Numbered from the stretch's first letter, positions 35,026-45,300 are shown. The stretch is 64,000 nucleotides of DNA from Peteryoungia ipomoeae (GCF_004912165.1 NZ_STGV01000001.1:1274592-1338591); one strand, 5' to 3'. The notes: generated from the letters alone by a model not told the origin. A program made the numbers and translations.

Positions 35026-37977
35026 TCAGGCGACCACCCTCCCAAACACCTTCCGTACCGCCTTCGAGAGCCGCTTCACTTCGGCCTCGGTGGTTTTCAG
35101 ATCAGGGCACTCCGCCGCCCGGGCCACAAGGTCGACAAGCCCTGCTGGTGCCCCCTGCGGTTCAAATCCGCCGTCGATGCAAAGCCGCGTCACCTGGGCG
35201 ATATCGGTATAGAGCTTCAGTGCCGAAAGGCAGGTGTCGCGATCATTGGCATCCAACAGATCACCGAACGCAACCAAGGCATCCGCCGTCGACAGCCCGT
35301 TGGTGACAACCACCCGCCCCCGCGCTGGCGCCACCAGCGCCAGATACTGCGCGATAAACTCGATATCGATCAGCCCGCCCGGAATGAGCTTCAAATTCCA
35401 GATGCTGCCTGCCGGCTTTTCCTTTTCGATCAGCTTGCGCATCTCGGCGACATCTTTGGTCACCACGGCCTCGTCCCGTGTCGTCTTGAGGATTTCGGCA
35501 ATGATGGCATCCGCTTCCGTCATCAGGCTTGCATCGCCGGCAATCATCCGCGCCCGCGACAGCGCCATATGCTCCCAGGTCCACGCCTCTTCGCGCTGAT
35601 ACTTGGTAAAGGCGCGCAGCCGCGTTGCAACCGGCCCCTTGTTGCCGGAGGGCCGAAGCCGCATGTCGACCTCGTAAAGCACGCCCTCTGCCGTCGGCGC
35701 CGAGACCGCCGCTATCAGACGCTGGGTCAGCCGGGTGAAATAGCGCACCGGATCAAGCGGCTTTGGCCCGTCGGAGTCGCCCGCGTCATCGTCGTGCTCG
35801 TAGAGTAGAATGATATCGACATCCGACCCTGCCGTCAGTTCGTAGGAGCCGAGCTTCCCCATTCCGGCCAGCGCCACCCGTCCACCTGCGATCTTGCCGT
35901 GCGCCGCTTCCATTTCGGCAATCACCGCCGTCAGCGCCTCCCCGATCACAAGTCCTGCGAGTTCGGTAAAGCCACGCCCCGCCTGGGCGCCGCCGATCGA
36001 TCCGGTCAGCAGGCGGATGCCGATCAGGAAGCGTTGCTCGGCGGCAAAGATCCGCAGCCGGTCCAGCACATCCTCATAATGCCGCGCGCCCGACAGGAAA
36101 CTTCTCAAACGGCGCTCAAGATAGTCCCGGGTCGGCAATTCGACGAGAAGAGCAGGATCGAGCATACCGTCAAACACATGTGGACGCTCGGAGATGATCT
36201 GCGCCAGCCGCGGTGCCGCCGCCATGATCCGGACGATCAGATCGAGAAGGGTCGGATTGTTGCCGAGCAGCGAAAACAGCTGAATGCCCGCCGGCAGACC
36301 GGACAGGAACTCATCAAAGCGCAACAGCGCCTCGTCGGCCCGGCGACTTTCGCCAAAGGCCTTCAAAAGGTTCGGCGTCAGCTCGGTCAGCCGTTCGCGT
36401 GCCTCCACCGATTGCGTCGCCCGGTAGCGGCCGTAGTGCCAGGTTCGGATGACACTGGAGATCGCCTCTGGCCGCTCGAACCCCATGCCGGCCAGGGTCT
36501 TCAATGTGTCCGGATCGTCCTGCTGGCCGGTAAAGACAAGATTGCCGGCAGCACTCGAAAGCCCCTCTTCCTTTTCGAACAGCCGCGCGTAGCGCTTCTC
36601 CACCGTGCGCAGCACCTCGTCGAGGGCCTTGGAAAAGGCACTCGTGTCGATGAAGCCCAGCATGAAGGCAATGCGCTTCAGCTCCGCCTCCGTCTCCGGC
36701 AGGATGTGGGTCTGTTCATCGCGCACCATCTGGATGCGGTGTTCGATATCACGCAGGAACCAGTAGCATTCGGTCAGTTCTTCTGCGGTCGCCGTGTCGA
36801 TCCACTGCGCCCGCGCCAGCGCGGCCAGCGCCTCTTCGGTGCCACGAATGCGCAGGTCCGGCATGCGCCCGCCGGCAATCAGCTGCTGGGTCTGTACAAA
36901 GAACTCGATTTCGCGAATGCCGCCGCGGCCGAGCTTGACGTTATGGCCCTTCACGGCAATGGCGCCATGCCCCTTGTGCGCATGGATCTGCCGCTTGATC
37001 GAGTGGATATCGGCAATCGCCGCGTAGTCCAGGTACTTGCGGAAGACAAAAGGCACGAGTTCACGCAGGAAGCCCTCGCCGGCTTTCAGATCGCCCGCCA
37101 CCGGACGCGCCTTGATGAAGGCCGCCCGCTCCCAGTTCTGTCCGCGCCCCTCATAATAGATCAGCGCCGCCTCGACGGGAACGGCAAGCGGCGTCGATCC
37201 CGGATCGGGCCGGAGCCTGAGATCGGTGCGAAACACATAACCGTCCGCCGTCCGCTCCTGCAGCATCCGCACCAGCCGGCGCATCATCCGGCCATAGGTC
37301 TCCATCGCATCCTCGGGATCTCGCAGAATGCCGGCCTCCGCGTCGTAAAACACGACAAGATCGATGTCGGAGGAATAGTTGAGTTCTGAGGCGCCGTGTT
37401 TGCCCATGCCGAGCACGATCAGCCCACTGCCACGGGATGGCTCGGCAATATCCTTGAGCACCAGTTTGCCGGCCTCTTGGCCGGAGACAAGCAGGTGGTC
37501 GATGGCCGCAGCCACGCTTGCATCGGCAAGCGCCGTCAGCCAACGGGTGGTGTCGCGCGCCGAAAAGATGCGGGCGAGATCGGCCAGCGCCGTGACAAAG
37601 GCAAGCTTGCGCTTGGCAAGCCGCAGCCGCGTCATGACCACCGCCTCGCTTGGCGCGGCACCCGAGCCGTCGGCGCGCCAGGCATTGCGCGCGTCGGCAA
37701 CCGCCTCTGCGAGCATGGGTTCTACGGGTTGCGTGACGGCCTGAAGCAGAAGCGAAGGCCTGACCTCGGCGATTTCGCGCAGATAGGGAGAGAGTGTCAG
37801 CGCCGCGAGAACGAAGTTCCGCAGGGGGCCGTCGGCACCCAGGGGCTCCAGAAGTTCCGGCTCCTGCTTGATCAGATCCTTGACCAGCGCGGTTGCCGCC
37901 TTCAGCTCTGTCTGATTGAGCGGCCTGATGACCTGTTCTGTCACCTCGGCCAACCGCGTATTGCCGTCAAGCGCCAT
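35026..37977 (-). CDS. glnE: bifunctional glutamine synthetase adenylyltransferase/deadenylyltransferase
   Basis: 983 residues from ATG 37977, which has GAGAGGAGAAC just upstream (a further ATG at 38022 has none). Two nucleotidyltransferase halves are seen: deadenylylating domain GMGKHGASELNYSSDIDL with acid pair at about 203-206, and adenylylating domain GKLGSYELTAGSDVDI at about 717-722. It switches glutamine synthetase activity in response to PII. The full length and both catalytic pairs are intact. Confidence 0.97.
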   Translation of the reverse strand: MALDGNTRLAEVTEQVIRPLNQTELKAATALVKDLIKQEPELLEPLGADGPLRNFVLAALTLSPYLREIAEVRPSLLLQAVTQPVEPMLAEAVADARNAWRADGSGAAPSEAVVMTRLRLAKRKLAFVTALADLARIFSARDTTRWLTALADASVAAAIDHLLVSGQEAGKLVLKDIAEPSRGSGLIVLGMGKHGASELNYSSDIDLVVFYDAEAGILRDPEDAMETYGRMMRRLVRMLQERTADGYVFRTDLRLRPDPGSTPLAVPVEAALIYYEGRGQNWERAAFIKARPVAGDLKAGEGFLRELVPFVFRKYLDYAAIADIHSIKRQIHAHKGHGAIAVKGHNVKLGRGGIREIEFFVQTQQLIAGGRMPDLRIRGTEEALAALARAQWIDTATAEELTECYWFLRDIEHRIQMVRDEQTHILPETEAELKRIAFMLGFIDTSAFSKALDEVLRTVEKRYARLFEKEEGLSSAAGNLVFTGQQDDPDTLKTLAGMGFERPEAISSVIRTWHYGRYRATQSVEARERLTELTPNLLKAFGESRRADEALLRFDEFLSGLPAGIQLFSLLGNNPTLLDLIVRIMAAAPRLAQIISERPHVFDGMLDPALLVELPTRDYLERRLRSFLSGARHYEDVLDRLRIFAAEQRFLIGIRLLTGSIGGAQAGRGFTELAGLVIGEALTAVIAEMEAAHGKIAGGRVALAGMGKLGSYELTAGSDVDIILLYEHDDDAGDSDGPKPLDPVRYFTRLTQRLIAAVSAPTAEGVLYEVDMRLRPSGNKGPVATRLRAFTKYQREEAWTWEHMALSRARMIAGDASLMTEADAIIAEILKTTRDEAVVTKDVAEMRKLIEKEKPAGSIWNLKLIPGGLIDIEFIAQYLALVAPARGRVVVTNGLSTADALVAFGDLLDANDRDTCLSALKLYTDIAQVTRLCIDGGFEPQGAPAGLVDLVARAAECPDLKTTEAEVKRLSKAVRKVFGRVVA

Positions 37978-38094
37978 GCCGTTCTCCTCTCCCTGCCGGC
38001 GCGACCTGAACAAATATCGCAAGATCGGTCAAGGTTTGCAGAACGCCCGGCACTCCACACAACGCATGTTGGCGGACGTGCCCCTTAAGCAGTT

Positions 38095-39510
38095 CTAGGC
38101 TTTGGCACCTGGAAAGATGATTGTCGCCGTCAGTCCGGGAAATTCGGGATGCACCCGCGTGTCGCTCAAGACAAGGCGCCCGCCATGCAGCGCCATGATC
38201 GCCTCGACCAGCGAAAGCCCAAGACCGGTGCCGGGCTTCGAGCGGCTCTTGTCGAGCCGCACGAACCGCTTCACAACGTCTTCGCGCTTGTCGGCAGGAA
38301 TTCCCGGCCCCTCGTCGGAGACGCGCACTTCTACACCATCGGTGCCGCGCGATACGCGAATGCTGATCTCGGAGCCGTCTTCGCCCTGCCCGCCGTATTT
38401 GATGGCATTGTCGATCAGGTTGGCAATGGCCTGGCCAACCAGTTCGCGATTGCCGCGCACCGAAAGTCCGGGCGAAATGGCGCAGACCATGGTCTGGCCC
38501 TCCTCCTCCGCCACCGGCTCGTAGAGTTCGGCACTGTCGGCAGCGATTGCCGAAACGTCGATGTCGGTCAGTTCGGCCGCAATCGAACCTGCTTCCACAC
38601 GGCTAATCATCAACAGCGCATTGAAGGTCCGGATCAACTGGTCGGACTCGGCAATGATGGTTTCCAGCGCCGCCTTGCGATGTGTTTCGTCATCTTCGTC
38701 CAGCGCGTCGGCTGCCTTGTTGCGCAGGCGCGTGAGCGGCGTCTTCAGATCATGGGCAATGTTGTCGGAGACCTGCCGCAGGCCCTCGTTCAGATGCTCG
38801 ATCCGCGCCAGCATGCCGTTCAGCGCCTGGGACAGCCGATCGAATTCATCGCCCGAACCGGAGATCGGCAACCGTTGGGACAGATCACCGGCGGCAATCT
38901 TCTGGCTCGCCGCCGAGACCCGGTCGATGCGCTTCAGCGCATTGCGGCCGATCGCAAACCAGATGACGACGGCACCGACACCCATGATCAGCAGCGCCAC
39001 CATCAGCGCCTGGCGCACCAACTGGCGCAGCTTGCCAGGCTCGCCAAGGTCACGCCCGATCAGAACGCGCAGGCCGTTGTCGAGCACCAGCACATTGGCG
39101 GTGGCAAGATGGCGCTTCACGCCGCCATTGTCGGTATAGCGCTGATAACGGAAGGGAAACTCGGTCCAGCCCTCGCGATCGAAAACGCCAGGCTGCACGG
39201 ATGCGACATTGCCCGCCAGGATTTCGCCGTTAGGGCTGGCGATCACATAGAGATTGGCGCCCGGCTGGCGCGCCCGGCGTTCCAGCGTCCGCAAAAGCTG
39301 ATTGATGCCGCCGCGATCAAACGCGCCCTGGATCTCCTGCACCTCCTGACGCAGCGCGTCGCGCGTCTGGTTGTTGAGGATCCGCTCGGAAAGCCCGGTG
39401 ACGTAGAAGACAAGAAAAGCGGCGCAAAGCGCGAAGAGCACGATGTAGACGGCCGAGAGCCTGACAGCCGTCGACTTGAATACAACGTCCAGCCGGGACG
39501 AAACAGCCAT
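38095..39510 (-). CDS. sensor histidine kinase (EnvZ/QseC-type) of a two-component pair
   Basis: 471 residues. Two membrane helices (about 18-38 and 165-188) bracket a periplasmic domain; HAMP follows, then HisKA with His 253 in NIAHDLKTPLTRL and HATPase with G1 and G2 boxes (DEGPGIP, GTGLGLSL). It lies four bases after the response-regulator gene and is its partner. It is between degP and glnE, so periplasmic stress is a possible input, but this is only a guess. Confidence 0.92.
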   Translation of the reverse strand: MAVSSRLDVVFKSTAVRLSAVYIVLFALCAAFLVFYVTGLSERILNNQTRDALRQEVQEIQGAFDRGGINQLLRTLERRARQPGANLYVIASPNGEILAGNVASVQPGVFDREGWTEFPFRYQRYTDNGGVKRHLATANVLVLDNGLRVLIGRDLGEPGKLRQLVRQALMVALLIMGVGAVVIWFAIGRNALKRIDRVSAASQKIAAGDLSQRLPISGSGDEFDRLSQALNGMLARIEHLNEGLRQVSDNIAHDLKTPLTRLRNKAADALDEDDETHRKAALETIIAESDQLIRTFNALLMISRVEAGSIAAELTDIDVSAIAADSAELYEPVAEEEGQTMVCAISPGLSVRGNRELVGQAIANLIDNAIKYGGQGEDGSEISIRVSRGTDGVEVRVSDEGPGIPADKREDVVKRFVRLDKSRSKPGTGLGLSLVEAIMALHGGRLVLSDTRVHPEFPGLTATIIFPGAKA

Positions 39511-39514
39511 GATC

Positions 39515-40273
39515 TCAGCCTTCGTCCTTGATCATGTAGCCAGCACCGCGCACGGTCTTCAAAAGCGGGCGGTCGAAGTCCTTTTCGATCTTGGAGCGCA
39601 ACCGCGAGACATGCACGTCGATGACATTCGTCTGCGGATCGAAATGATAATCCCAGACATTTTCAAGCAGCATGGTGCGGGTCACGACCTGGCCGGCATT
39701 CTTCATCAGATATTCGAGAAGACGGTATTCACGCGGCTGCAGCAGGATGTCCTTGCCCGCCCGGCGCACCTCGTGTGCCAGCCGGTCAAGCTCGAGATCG
39801 CCCACCCGATAAACCATGTCCTGCTCCGGCTTGCCCTTGCGCCGGCCGAGAACCTCGACGCGGGCCAGCAATTCGGAAAAGGCATAGGGCTTCGGCAGAT
39901 AATCGTCGCCGCCGGCGCGCAGGCCGGTGACGCGATCGTCCACCTGGCCAAGGGCCGAGAGAATGAGAACCGGCGTTTCAACACCGCGCCGACGCAATTC
40001 GCTGATCACCGAGAGACCGTCGCGCCGCGGCAGCATGCGGTCCACGACCATCACGTCGTAGCTGTTCTCCGACCCCATATAGAGGCCGCTTTCGCCGTCG
40101 CTGGCGTGATCAGCCACGATGCCCGCCTCGCGAAAGGCCTTGGTCATATAGGCTGCAGCTTCCAGATCGTCTTCGATAACCAGTATTTTCATGCGGGCGA
40201 CATTAGCGTCGGCATTCGGGTCCGTATAGCCGGTTTCGCCCATCCCAGGCTGCCCTGTCTCTGCGATCCCCAT
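39515..40273 (-). CDS. OmpR-family response regulator, partner of the 38095 kinase
   Basis: Receiver domain (phospho-acceptor Asp 78 in VMVVDRMLPRRDG by this start) and C-terminal winged-helix DNA-binding domain. The start is the open point: ATG 40273 has AAAGGA seven to twelve bases upstream and adds 27 polar residues before the usual MKILVIEDD; the conventional ATG 40192 has no recognisable ribosome-binding site. I therefore prefer the longer form. An even longer open frame (to 40315) has no support. Confidence 0.9.
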   Translation of the reverse strand: MGIAETGQPGMGETGYTDPNADANVARMKILVIEDDLEAAAYMTKAFREAGIVADHASDGESGLYMGSENSYDVMVVDRMLPRRDGLSVISELRRRGVETPVLILSALGQVDDRVTGLRAGGDDYLPKPYAFSELLARVEVLGRRKGKPEQDMVYRVGDLELDRLAHEVRRAGKDILLQPREYRLLEYLMKNAGQVVTRTMLLENVWDYHFDPQTNVIDVHVSRLRSKIEKDFDRPLLKTVRGAGYMIKDEG

Positions 40274-40330
40274 CGGATATCCTTTCATGCGTCTTGCCGG
40301 CCAAACCGTCGGCACGCCATCGGAGAATAG

Positions 40331-40366
40331 AAAAAGGGCGCCGCCGGTCCGCGACCGCCGGCGCCC
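40331..40366 (-). terminator. Rho-independent terminator of degP
   Basis: GC-rich hairpin between 40336 and 40366 with arms GGGCGCCG and CGGCGCCC near-perfectly paired; on the minus strand it is followed by TTTTT at 40335-40331. It ends the degP transcript 16 bases after its stop and 58 bases before the response-regulator gene, so degP and the two-component pair are separate units or partly coupled by read-through. Confidence 0.8.
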
Positions 40367-40382
40367 TGCTCATGGATCAGGA

Positions 40383-41945
40383 TCAGCCCTGGTTGATCGG
40401 CAGGGCGACGAAGCGGCTACCGCTGTCGGATTCGACCTGAAACAGCGCACGGGTGCGACCGTCCTTCTTCGCCTGGTCGATCACGCGCTTGACGTCGGCG
40501 ACCGAAGAGACAGCCTGATTGTTGACGGAGGTGATGGTCTCACCCGCCTTCAGGCCCTTGTCGGCAGCATCGCTGTCCGGGTCGATGTCCACGATGGCAA
40601 GACCCTTGCCGCCGTCAGCCGGGCGAACGCTCAGGCCGAGATTGGCGAGTTCTTCCTCGGCCCCCGGCGATGGCATTGCATCCGTCTCGCTGTCGGCAGA
40701 CGCGGTCTGATCAGCCGGCAGTTCACCGAGCTTGACCTCGACCTCGACAGCCTTGCCGTCACGCCACAGCGATACGTCAACCGTCGAGTCCGGTGCAAAG
40801 GCTGCGATGCGGCGGGCAAGATCGCGGGGGTCTTCCACCGGCTCGCCGTTCACGGCAGTCACGACGTCACCTTCCTTGATGCCGGCGGCCGCACCTGGCG
40901 AACCTTCCTGCGGGGCCACGACCAGCGCACCCTTGGCTTCCGAGAGGCCGACGCTTTCGGCGATATCATCCGTGACCGGCTGGATCTGCACGCCAAGCCA
41001 GCCACGCGAAACCGATCCGGTTTCCTTCAGCTTGGCAATCACGTCGGTCGCAACCGAAGCGGGGATTGCAAAGGCGATACCGACATTGCCGCCAGACGGC
41101 GAGAAGATAGCCGTGTTGATGCCGACGACTTCACCGTTGAGGTTGAAGCCGGGACCGCCGGAATTGCCGCGGTTTACGGCAGCATCGATCTGCAGATAGT
41201 CGTCATAGGGGCCGGAGCCGATATTGCGGCCACGCGCCGAGATGATGCCCGCGGTCACGGTACCGCCGAGACCAAAGGGATTGCCGACAGCCACGACCCA
41301 GTCGCCAACGCGAACCTTGCTGTCGTCAGCGAACTTCACATAGGTGAATTTCACATCCTTCTGGTCAACCTTCAGCAGTGCGAGATCGGTGCGGCTGTCC
41401 TTGCCGACGAGCTTGGCATCATATTCCTTGCCGTCGTTGAGAACCACGGTAAAGGCCTGGCCGTCGTCGATCACGTGGTTGTTGGTCACCACATAGCCGT
41501 CTTCGGAAATGAAGAAGCCGGAGCCTTGCGCGGTCGGACGCAGGCGACCGGGGCCGCGCTCGGCACGCGGGCCGCGTTCGCCGCGCGGACCTTCCATGCC
41601 GGGGCCGCCGAATTCACGGAAAAAGCGCTTGAGCGGGTGGTCATCCGGCAAGTCCTCAAAACCGCGACCGCCGAAATTGAAGGAGAAGTTGCTTTCGTCG
41701 GACGTCACTTCACGCTTGTTGGACTGAACGCGAACAGACACCACGGCCGGCAGCACGGCTTCAACGACATCGCCAAAGCTCGGGACCTGCGGTGCATTGA
41801 CCGCAACGGGTTCCGCCAGAGCCGGCGTGACAGCCATCGGCGCCGCTGTCGCCAGCATCACGGCAGCAAGGCCAGCGGCGGTGGACGCTTTGAGGATCGA
41901 CTTCAAAGAGCGACCTTTGATCTCAGACATGTGTTCTACCTTCAT
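40383..41945 (-). CDS. degP: periplasmic serine protease DegP/HtrA
   Basis: 520 residues. Signal peptide at the N-terminus ends around TPALA. Catalytic triad His 157 (TNNHVI), Asp 187 (RTDLALL) and Ser 262 (RGNSGGP) is intact, followed by two PDZ domains (about 320-410 and 430-515). An Arg/Gly/Pro-rich loop (GPRGERGPRAERGPG) precedes the His. It degrades or refolds damaged envelope proteins. Two ATGs (41945, 41930) are possible; GAAGGT lies eight bases before the second. Confidence 0.95.
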   Translation of the reverse strand: MKVEHMSEIKGRSLKSILKASTAAGLAAVMLATAAPMAVTPALAEPVAVNAPQVPSFGDVVEAVLPAVVSVRVQSNKREVTSDESNFSFNFGGRGFEDLPDDHPLKRFFREFGGPGMEGPRGERGPRAERGPGRLRPTAQGSGFFISEDGYVVTNNHVIDDGQAFTVVLNDGKEYDAKLVGKDSRTDLALLKVDQKDVKFTYVKFADDSKVRVGDWVVAVGNPFGLGGTVTAGIISARGRNIGSGPYDDYLQIDAAVNRGNSGGPGFNLNGEVVGINTAIFSPSGGNVGIAFAIPASVATDVIAKLKETGSVSRGWLGVQIQPVTDDIAESVGLSEAKGALVVAPQEGSPGAAAGIKEGDVVTAVNGEPVEDPRDLARRIAAFAPDSTVDVSLWRDGKAVEVEVKLGELPADQTASADSETDAMPSPGAEEELANLGLSVRPADGGKGLAIVDIDPDSDAADKGLKAGETITSVNNQAVSSVADVKRVIDQAKKDGRTRALFQVESDSGSRFVALPINQG

Positions 41946-42110
41946 CTGTTCTTCTGACTGGAGCCGCCGGACGATCCGGCGGTGGGAAGCGGTGGATGAG
42001 GAGAGATATAGGGAGCGTCACCTTACAGCGATCTGTACGGCGGATGAAATCTTCGTAATGTTTAGGAAATGCTTCACATGACTTGACGGAACGGCAGATC
42101 ACGCCCACCA

Positions 42111-42127
42111 TCCGTATTACAAACGGA
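42111..42127. promoter_or_regulatory. candidate operator of the ParD-like/ParE-like module
   Basis: Inverted repeat TCCGT-ATTACAA-ACGGA seven bases before the antitoxin ATG. Ribbon-helix-helix antitoxins usually bind short inverted repeats over their own promoter, so autoregulation is expected; binding is inferred. Confidence 0.45.
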
Positions 42128-42134
42128 ATTAAAA

Positions 42135-42398
42135 ATGATGTCAAAACAGAAGCTATCCGACCCCATCACGCTTCGACTGCCCCTCGACATTCTCGCCGAG
42201 ATCGAAGCGGTTGCCGGCGCATGCGATCGAAGCCGCAGCTGGATAATCGTGCGCGCGCTCAAGAGTTACATGGCTCAGGAAGGACGCGAAGTCCTGGAGA
42301 TCAAGGCTGCGCAAAAAGCAATCGCCGCAGGCGACGGCATTGATGCCGAGGATGTTCTTGCAGAACTAGACGCCATCATAAAGGGCGCTGCGGCGTGA
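42135..42398 (+). CDS. ribbon-helix-helix antitoxin of a type II toxin-antitoxin system
   Basis: 87 residues. N-terminal RHH segment DPITLRLPLDILAEIEAVAGACDRSRSWIIVRALKSYM (too long to be a wing; strand then two helices), followed by an acidic C-terminal tail for toxin contact. It should bind its own promoter as a dimer. Its stop overlaps the toxin GTG start (GTGA), the usual coupling of such modules. ATG 42138 is an alternative start. Confidence 0.85.
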   Translation: MMSKQKLSDPITLRLPLDILAEIEAVAGACDRSRSWIIVRALKSYMAQEGREVLEIKAAQKAIAAGDGIDAEDVLAELDAIIKGAAA

Positions 42399-42712
42399 AA
42401 GTCACCTTCTCGCCCGGTGCCAGAGCGTATGTCGCGCGAGAAGCAGCCTATCTCCGAGAACGCAATCGCGCAGCGGGAGAGCGGTTTCGACATGACATTC
42501 ATCAGTTCGTGAGGGCTCTCAGCCAATTCCCTTCCATGGGCCAGGAAGCCGCAGATCTGCCCTTTAGAACCGCAAGACGGTTCGTTCTGGGCGACTATCA
42601 CATCCATTATGAGGTTGGGCCTGAAGCTATTCACATCCTCACGATCCATCACGGTCGCGAACGACCGCCGGGATTACCGCTGGATGATGATGCCGACTTC
42701 GAAATGCCCTGA
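42395..42712 (+). CDS. ParE/RelE-superfamily toxin
   Basis: 105 residues from a GTG overlapping the antitoxin stop. Opens KVTFSPGARAYVAREAAYL and ends with a strand IHILTIHHGRERPPG, the pattern of RelE/ParE folds. It would inhibit gyrase (ParE type) or cleave mRNA (RelE type); the sequence does not decide. Convergent with and abutting ccmH, so the module sits between ccmH and degP, genes that are adjacent in other rhizobia as I recall. Confidence 0.85.
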   Translation: MKVTFSPGARAYVAREAAYLRERNRAAGERFRHDIHQFVRALSQFPSMGQEAADLPFRTARRFVLGDYHIHYEVGPEAIHILTIHHGRERPPGLPLDDDADFEMP

Positions 42713-43315
42713 TCACTCCCCGTCGAGCAATCGTCCCAGCCTTGCCTCTTCGTCCGGTGTCAGTTTCGAGGTCGGCCTTGCCACGCGTCTGCGCGCGCTG
42801 ACGAAAGCAACGATGAGACCAATCAGCACCAGCACTGCCGGTGCTCCCCAGAGCGCCAGCGTATGGGCGCTCAGCCTTGGCTTCAGAAGCACAAACTCGC
42901 CGTAGCGCGACACCACATAGTCTATCACCTCGTCGTTCGTATCGCCATCCACCAGCCGCTCACGCACCACCACGCGCAGGTCGCGGGCGAGTTCGGCATT
43001 GGAATCGTCGATCGACTGGTTCTGGCAGACCATGCAGCGCAGTTCCGCCGATATCGCCCGCGCCCGCTGTTCGAGCACGGGATCGGAGAGCACCTCGTCG
43101 GGATTGACGGCGAATGCTGGAAGGGGGGCGAGCAGCAGGGCGAGCAGGACGAACAGCCGCTGGGCCGTCCGACGCGTTAGCCCCTCATCCGCCTGCCGGC
43201 ACCTTCTCCCCGCGAGCGGGGTAAAGGCGGAACCCGCAAACGCCAGAAATTCCCTCTCCCCTCCTGCGGGGAGAGGGCTAAGGTGAGGGGCACTTGCTTG
43301 AACCCATGCAGTCAT
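42713..43315 (-). CDS. ccmH: cytochrome c maturation protein CcmH (CycL) with a repeat-derived N-terminal extension
   Basis: 200 residues. The conserved part starts near residue 48 with a signal peptide ([17 protein letters not shown], cleavage after AFA at about 69), then the heme-ligation thiol motif LRCMVCQNQ with CxxC at 94-97, and a C-terminal membrane helix (about 150-172). CcmH reduces apocytochrome cysteines for heme attachment. Its ATG 43315 overlaps the ccmF stop (ATGA), so coupling is conserved, yet residues 9-46 are encoded by a RIME-like repeat (43180-43291). No ATG, GTG or TTG start exists between the repeat and the signal peptide. Confidence 0.9.
   Translation of the reverse strand: MTAWVQASAPHLSPLPAGGEREFLAFAGSAFTPLAGRRCRQADEGLTRRTAQRLFVLLALLLAPLPAFAVNPDEVLSDPVLEQRARAISAELRCMVCQNQSIDDSNAELARDLRVVVRERLVDGDTNDEVIDYVVSRYGEFVLLKPRLSAHTLALWGAPAVLVLIGLIVAFVSARRRVARPTSKLTPDEEARLGRLLDGE
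43180..43291. repeat. RIME-like repeat translated within ccmH
   Basis: 112-bp element with inverted ends GCCCCTCATC (43180-43189) and GGTGAGGGGC (43282-43291), one mismatch, and internal hairpins CTCCCCGCGAGCGGGG and CTCTCCCCTCCTGCGGGGAGAG. Related to 8423-8578. It lies in the 5' part of ccmH rather than between genes and leaves the reading frame open. Confidence 0.8.
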
Positions 43316-45300
43316 TCGCCCGCCTCCAACGCCGGCTTTGCCGCAACCTTGGCCCGCTTCGGCGCGCCGACACGCAGGCGTCGATCAGACAGCGAAACAA
43401 TGCCACCCGCCATCATCACGATGGTGCCGTACCAGATGCAAAGGATCCACGGCTTCCACCAGATCCGCACCACGATGCCGCCATCGGCCATGGGGTCCCC
43501 GAGCGAAACGTAGAGCTGGCTGAAACCGAATGTCACGATGCCGGCCTCCGTCGTCGGCATGCGGCGTGCGGTGTAAAGCCGCTTCGAGGACCAGACATCG
43601 GCCACTTCGACACCGCCCTGGCGGATGGTGAAGTGGCCCTGATCCTCGGTATAATTCGGGCCGTTCGCCGCGCGCATGCCGTCGAAGGTCAGCACATAGC
43701 CGCCGGCTTCCGCCGTCAGACCGGGCTTCATCTCGACCACAGTTTCGGTCTCGAAGGTGGTGACGGCAACAATCCCGATCACCGTCACGCCCAGGCCGAA
43801 ATGCGCAAGCGCGGTGCCGAAAGCCGAGCGTGGCAGCCCCTTCAGGCGGCTGAGCGCCACGGAAAGGCTCTGTTTGCCGAAACCGGCGCGATACCAGAGG
43901 TCGGCGACGGCCCCTGCCATCACGAAAAAGCCGAGCGCCAGGCCGCCAACGGCCATGACCGGTCCGCCATTTTGCACGTAGTAGAGCGCCAGCCCGAGAA
44001 CCAGTGCGATCCCGGCTGCCAGATAAAGCCGCTGCAAGGCCCCCAGCACATCGCCTCGCTTCCAGGCAAGGAAAGGCCCGAAGGGCACCGCCAGCAAAAG
44101 CGGGATCATCAGCAGCCCGAAGGTGATGTTGAAGAAAGGCGGACCGACGGAAATCTTCTCGCCGGTCAGCGTTTCCAGAAGCAGCGGATAAAGCGTGCCG
44201 ATCAGGACGGTGGCCGTCGAGACGGTCAGGATCAGGTTGTTGAGGACAAGCGCCCCTTCACGCGAGATCGGCTGAAACAGGCCGCCCGCCTTCAGCATCG
44301 GCGCGCGGAAGGCAAAGAGCGACAAGGCACCGCCGATGAAGATCACCAGGATACCGAGGATGAAGACGCCGCGCGTCGGGTCTGTCGCAAAGGCATGCAC
44401 CGAGGTCAGCACGCCGGAGCGGACGAGGAAGGTGCCGAGCAGCGACAGCGAAAAGGCAATGATCGCAAGCAGAACCGTCCAGATCTTCAAGGCATCGCGC
44501 TTTTCCATCACGAGCGCCGAATGCAGAAGCGCGGTGCCCGCAAGCCAGGGCATGAAGGAGGCGTTTTCGACCGGATCCCAGAACCACCAGCCGCCCCAGC
44601 CGAGTTCGTAATAGGCCCAGTAGGAGCCCATCGAAATGCCGGCGGTCAGAAACACCCAGGCAGCAAGCGTCCAGGGCCTGACCCAGCGTGCCCAGGCCGC
44701 GTCGATGCGACCGTCCATCAAGGCTGCAATGGCAAAGGAAAAGCAGACGGAAAAGCCGACATAGCCGAGATAGAGCAGCGGCGGATGGATGGCGAGGCCG
44801 ATGTCCTGCAGAACCGGGTTCAGGTCCTGTCCCTCGGCCGGGATCGGCGAGAGGCGGTTGAACGGGTTCGACGTCATCAGGATGAAGAGCGTGAACGCCG
44901 CCGTGATCCAGGCCTGGACGGCAAGCACATTCGCCTTCAGCCGATCCGGCAGGTTGCCGCCAAACCAGGCAACCATGGCGCTGAACAGGCTCAGGATCAG
45001 CACCCAGAGCATCATCGATCCCTCGTGATTGCCCCAGACGCCGGAGATCTTGTAGATCATGGGTTTGAGCGAATGCGAGTTCTCGTAGACATTCTGCACC
45101 GAGAAGTCGGAGACCACATAGGCATAGGTGAGCACGATAAAGGAGAGCGCCACCATCAGGAACAGAGCATAGGTTCCGGTCGTTGCCACCGTCATCATTG
45201 CCACATCGCCGCGGCGTGCGCCGATCACCGGCAGCACGGAGACGACAAGGGCTACCGCCAGCGACAGAACAAGCGCATAATGGCCGAGTTCGACGATCAT
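43312..45300 (-). CDS. ccmF: cytochrome c-type biogenesis protein CcmF (CycK)
   Basis: 662 residues with about 15 hydrophobic helices. The tryptophan-rich heme-handling motif [20 protein letters not shown] is intact (about 228-247). CcmF with CcmH ligates heme to apocytochromes c at the outer face of the inner membrane. It overlaps ccmE by four bases at its start and ccmH by four at its end. Confidence 0.97.
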   Translation of the reverse strand: MIVELGHYALVLSLAVALVVSVLPVIGARRGDVAMMTVATTGTYALFLMVALSFIVLTYAYVVSDFSVQNVYENSHSLKPMIYKISGVWGNHEGSMMLWVLILSLFSAMVAWFGGNLPDRLKANVLAVQAWITAAFTLFILMTSNPFNRLSPIPAEGQDLNPVLQDIGLAIHPPLLYLGYVGFSVCFSFAIAALMDGRIDAAWARWVRPWTLAAWVFLTAGISMGSYWAYYELGWGGWWFWDPVENASFMPWLAGTALLHSALVMEKRDALKIWTVLLAIIAFSLSLLGTFLVRSGVLTSVHAFATDPTRGVFILGILVIFIGGALSLFAFRAPMLKAGGLFQPISREGALVLNNLILTVSTATVLIGTLYPLLLETLTGEKISVGPPFFNITFGLLMIPLLLAVPFGPFLAWKRGDVLGALQRLYLAAGIALVLGLALYYVQNGGPVMAVGGLALGFFVMAGAVADLWYRAGFGKQSLSVALSRLKGLPRSAFGTALAHFGLGVTVIGIVAVTTFETETVVEMKPGLTAEAGGYVLTFDGMRAANGPNYTEDQGHFTIRQGGVEVADVWSSKRLYTARRMPTTEAGIVTFGFSQLYVSLGDPMADGGIVVRIWWKPWILCIWYGTIVMMAGGIVSLSDRRLRVGAPKRAKVAAKPALEAGE

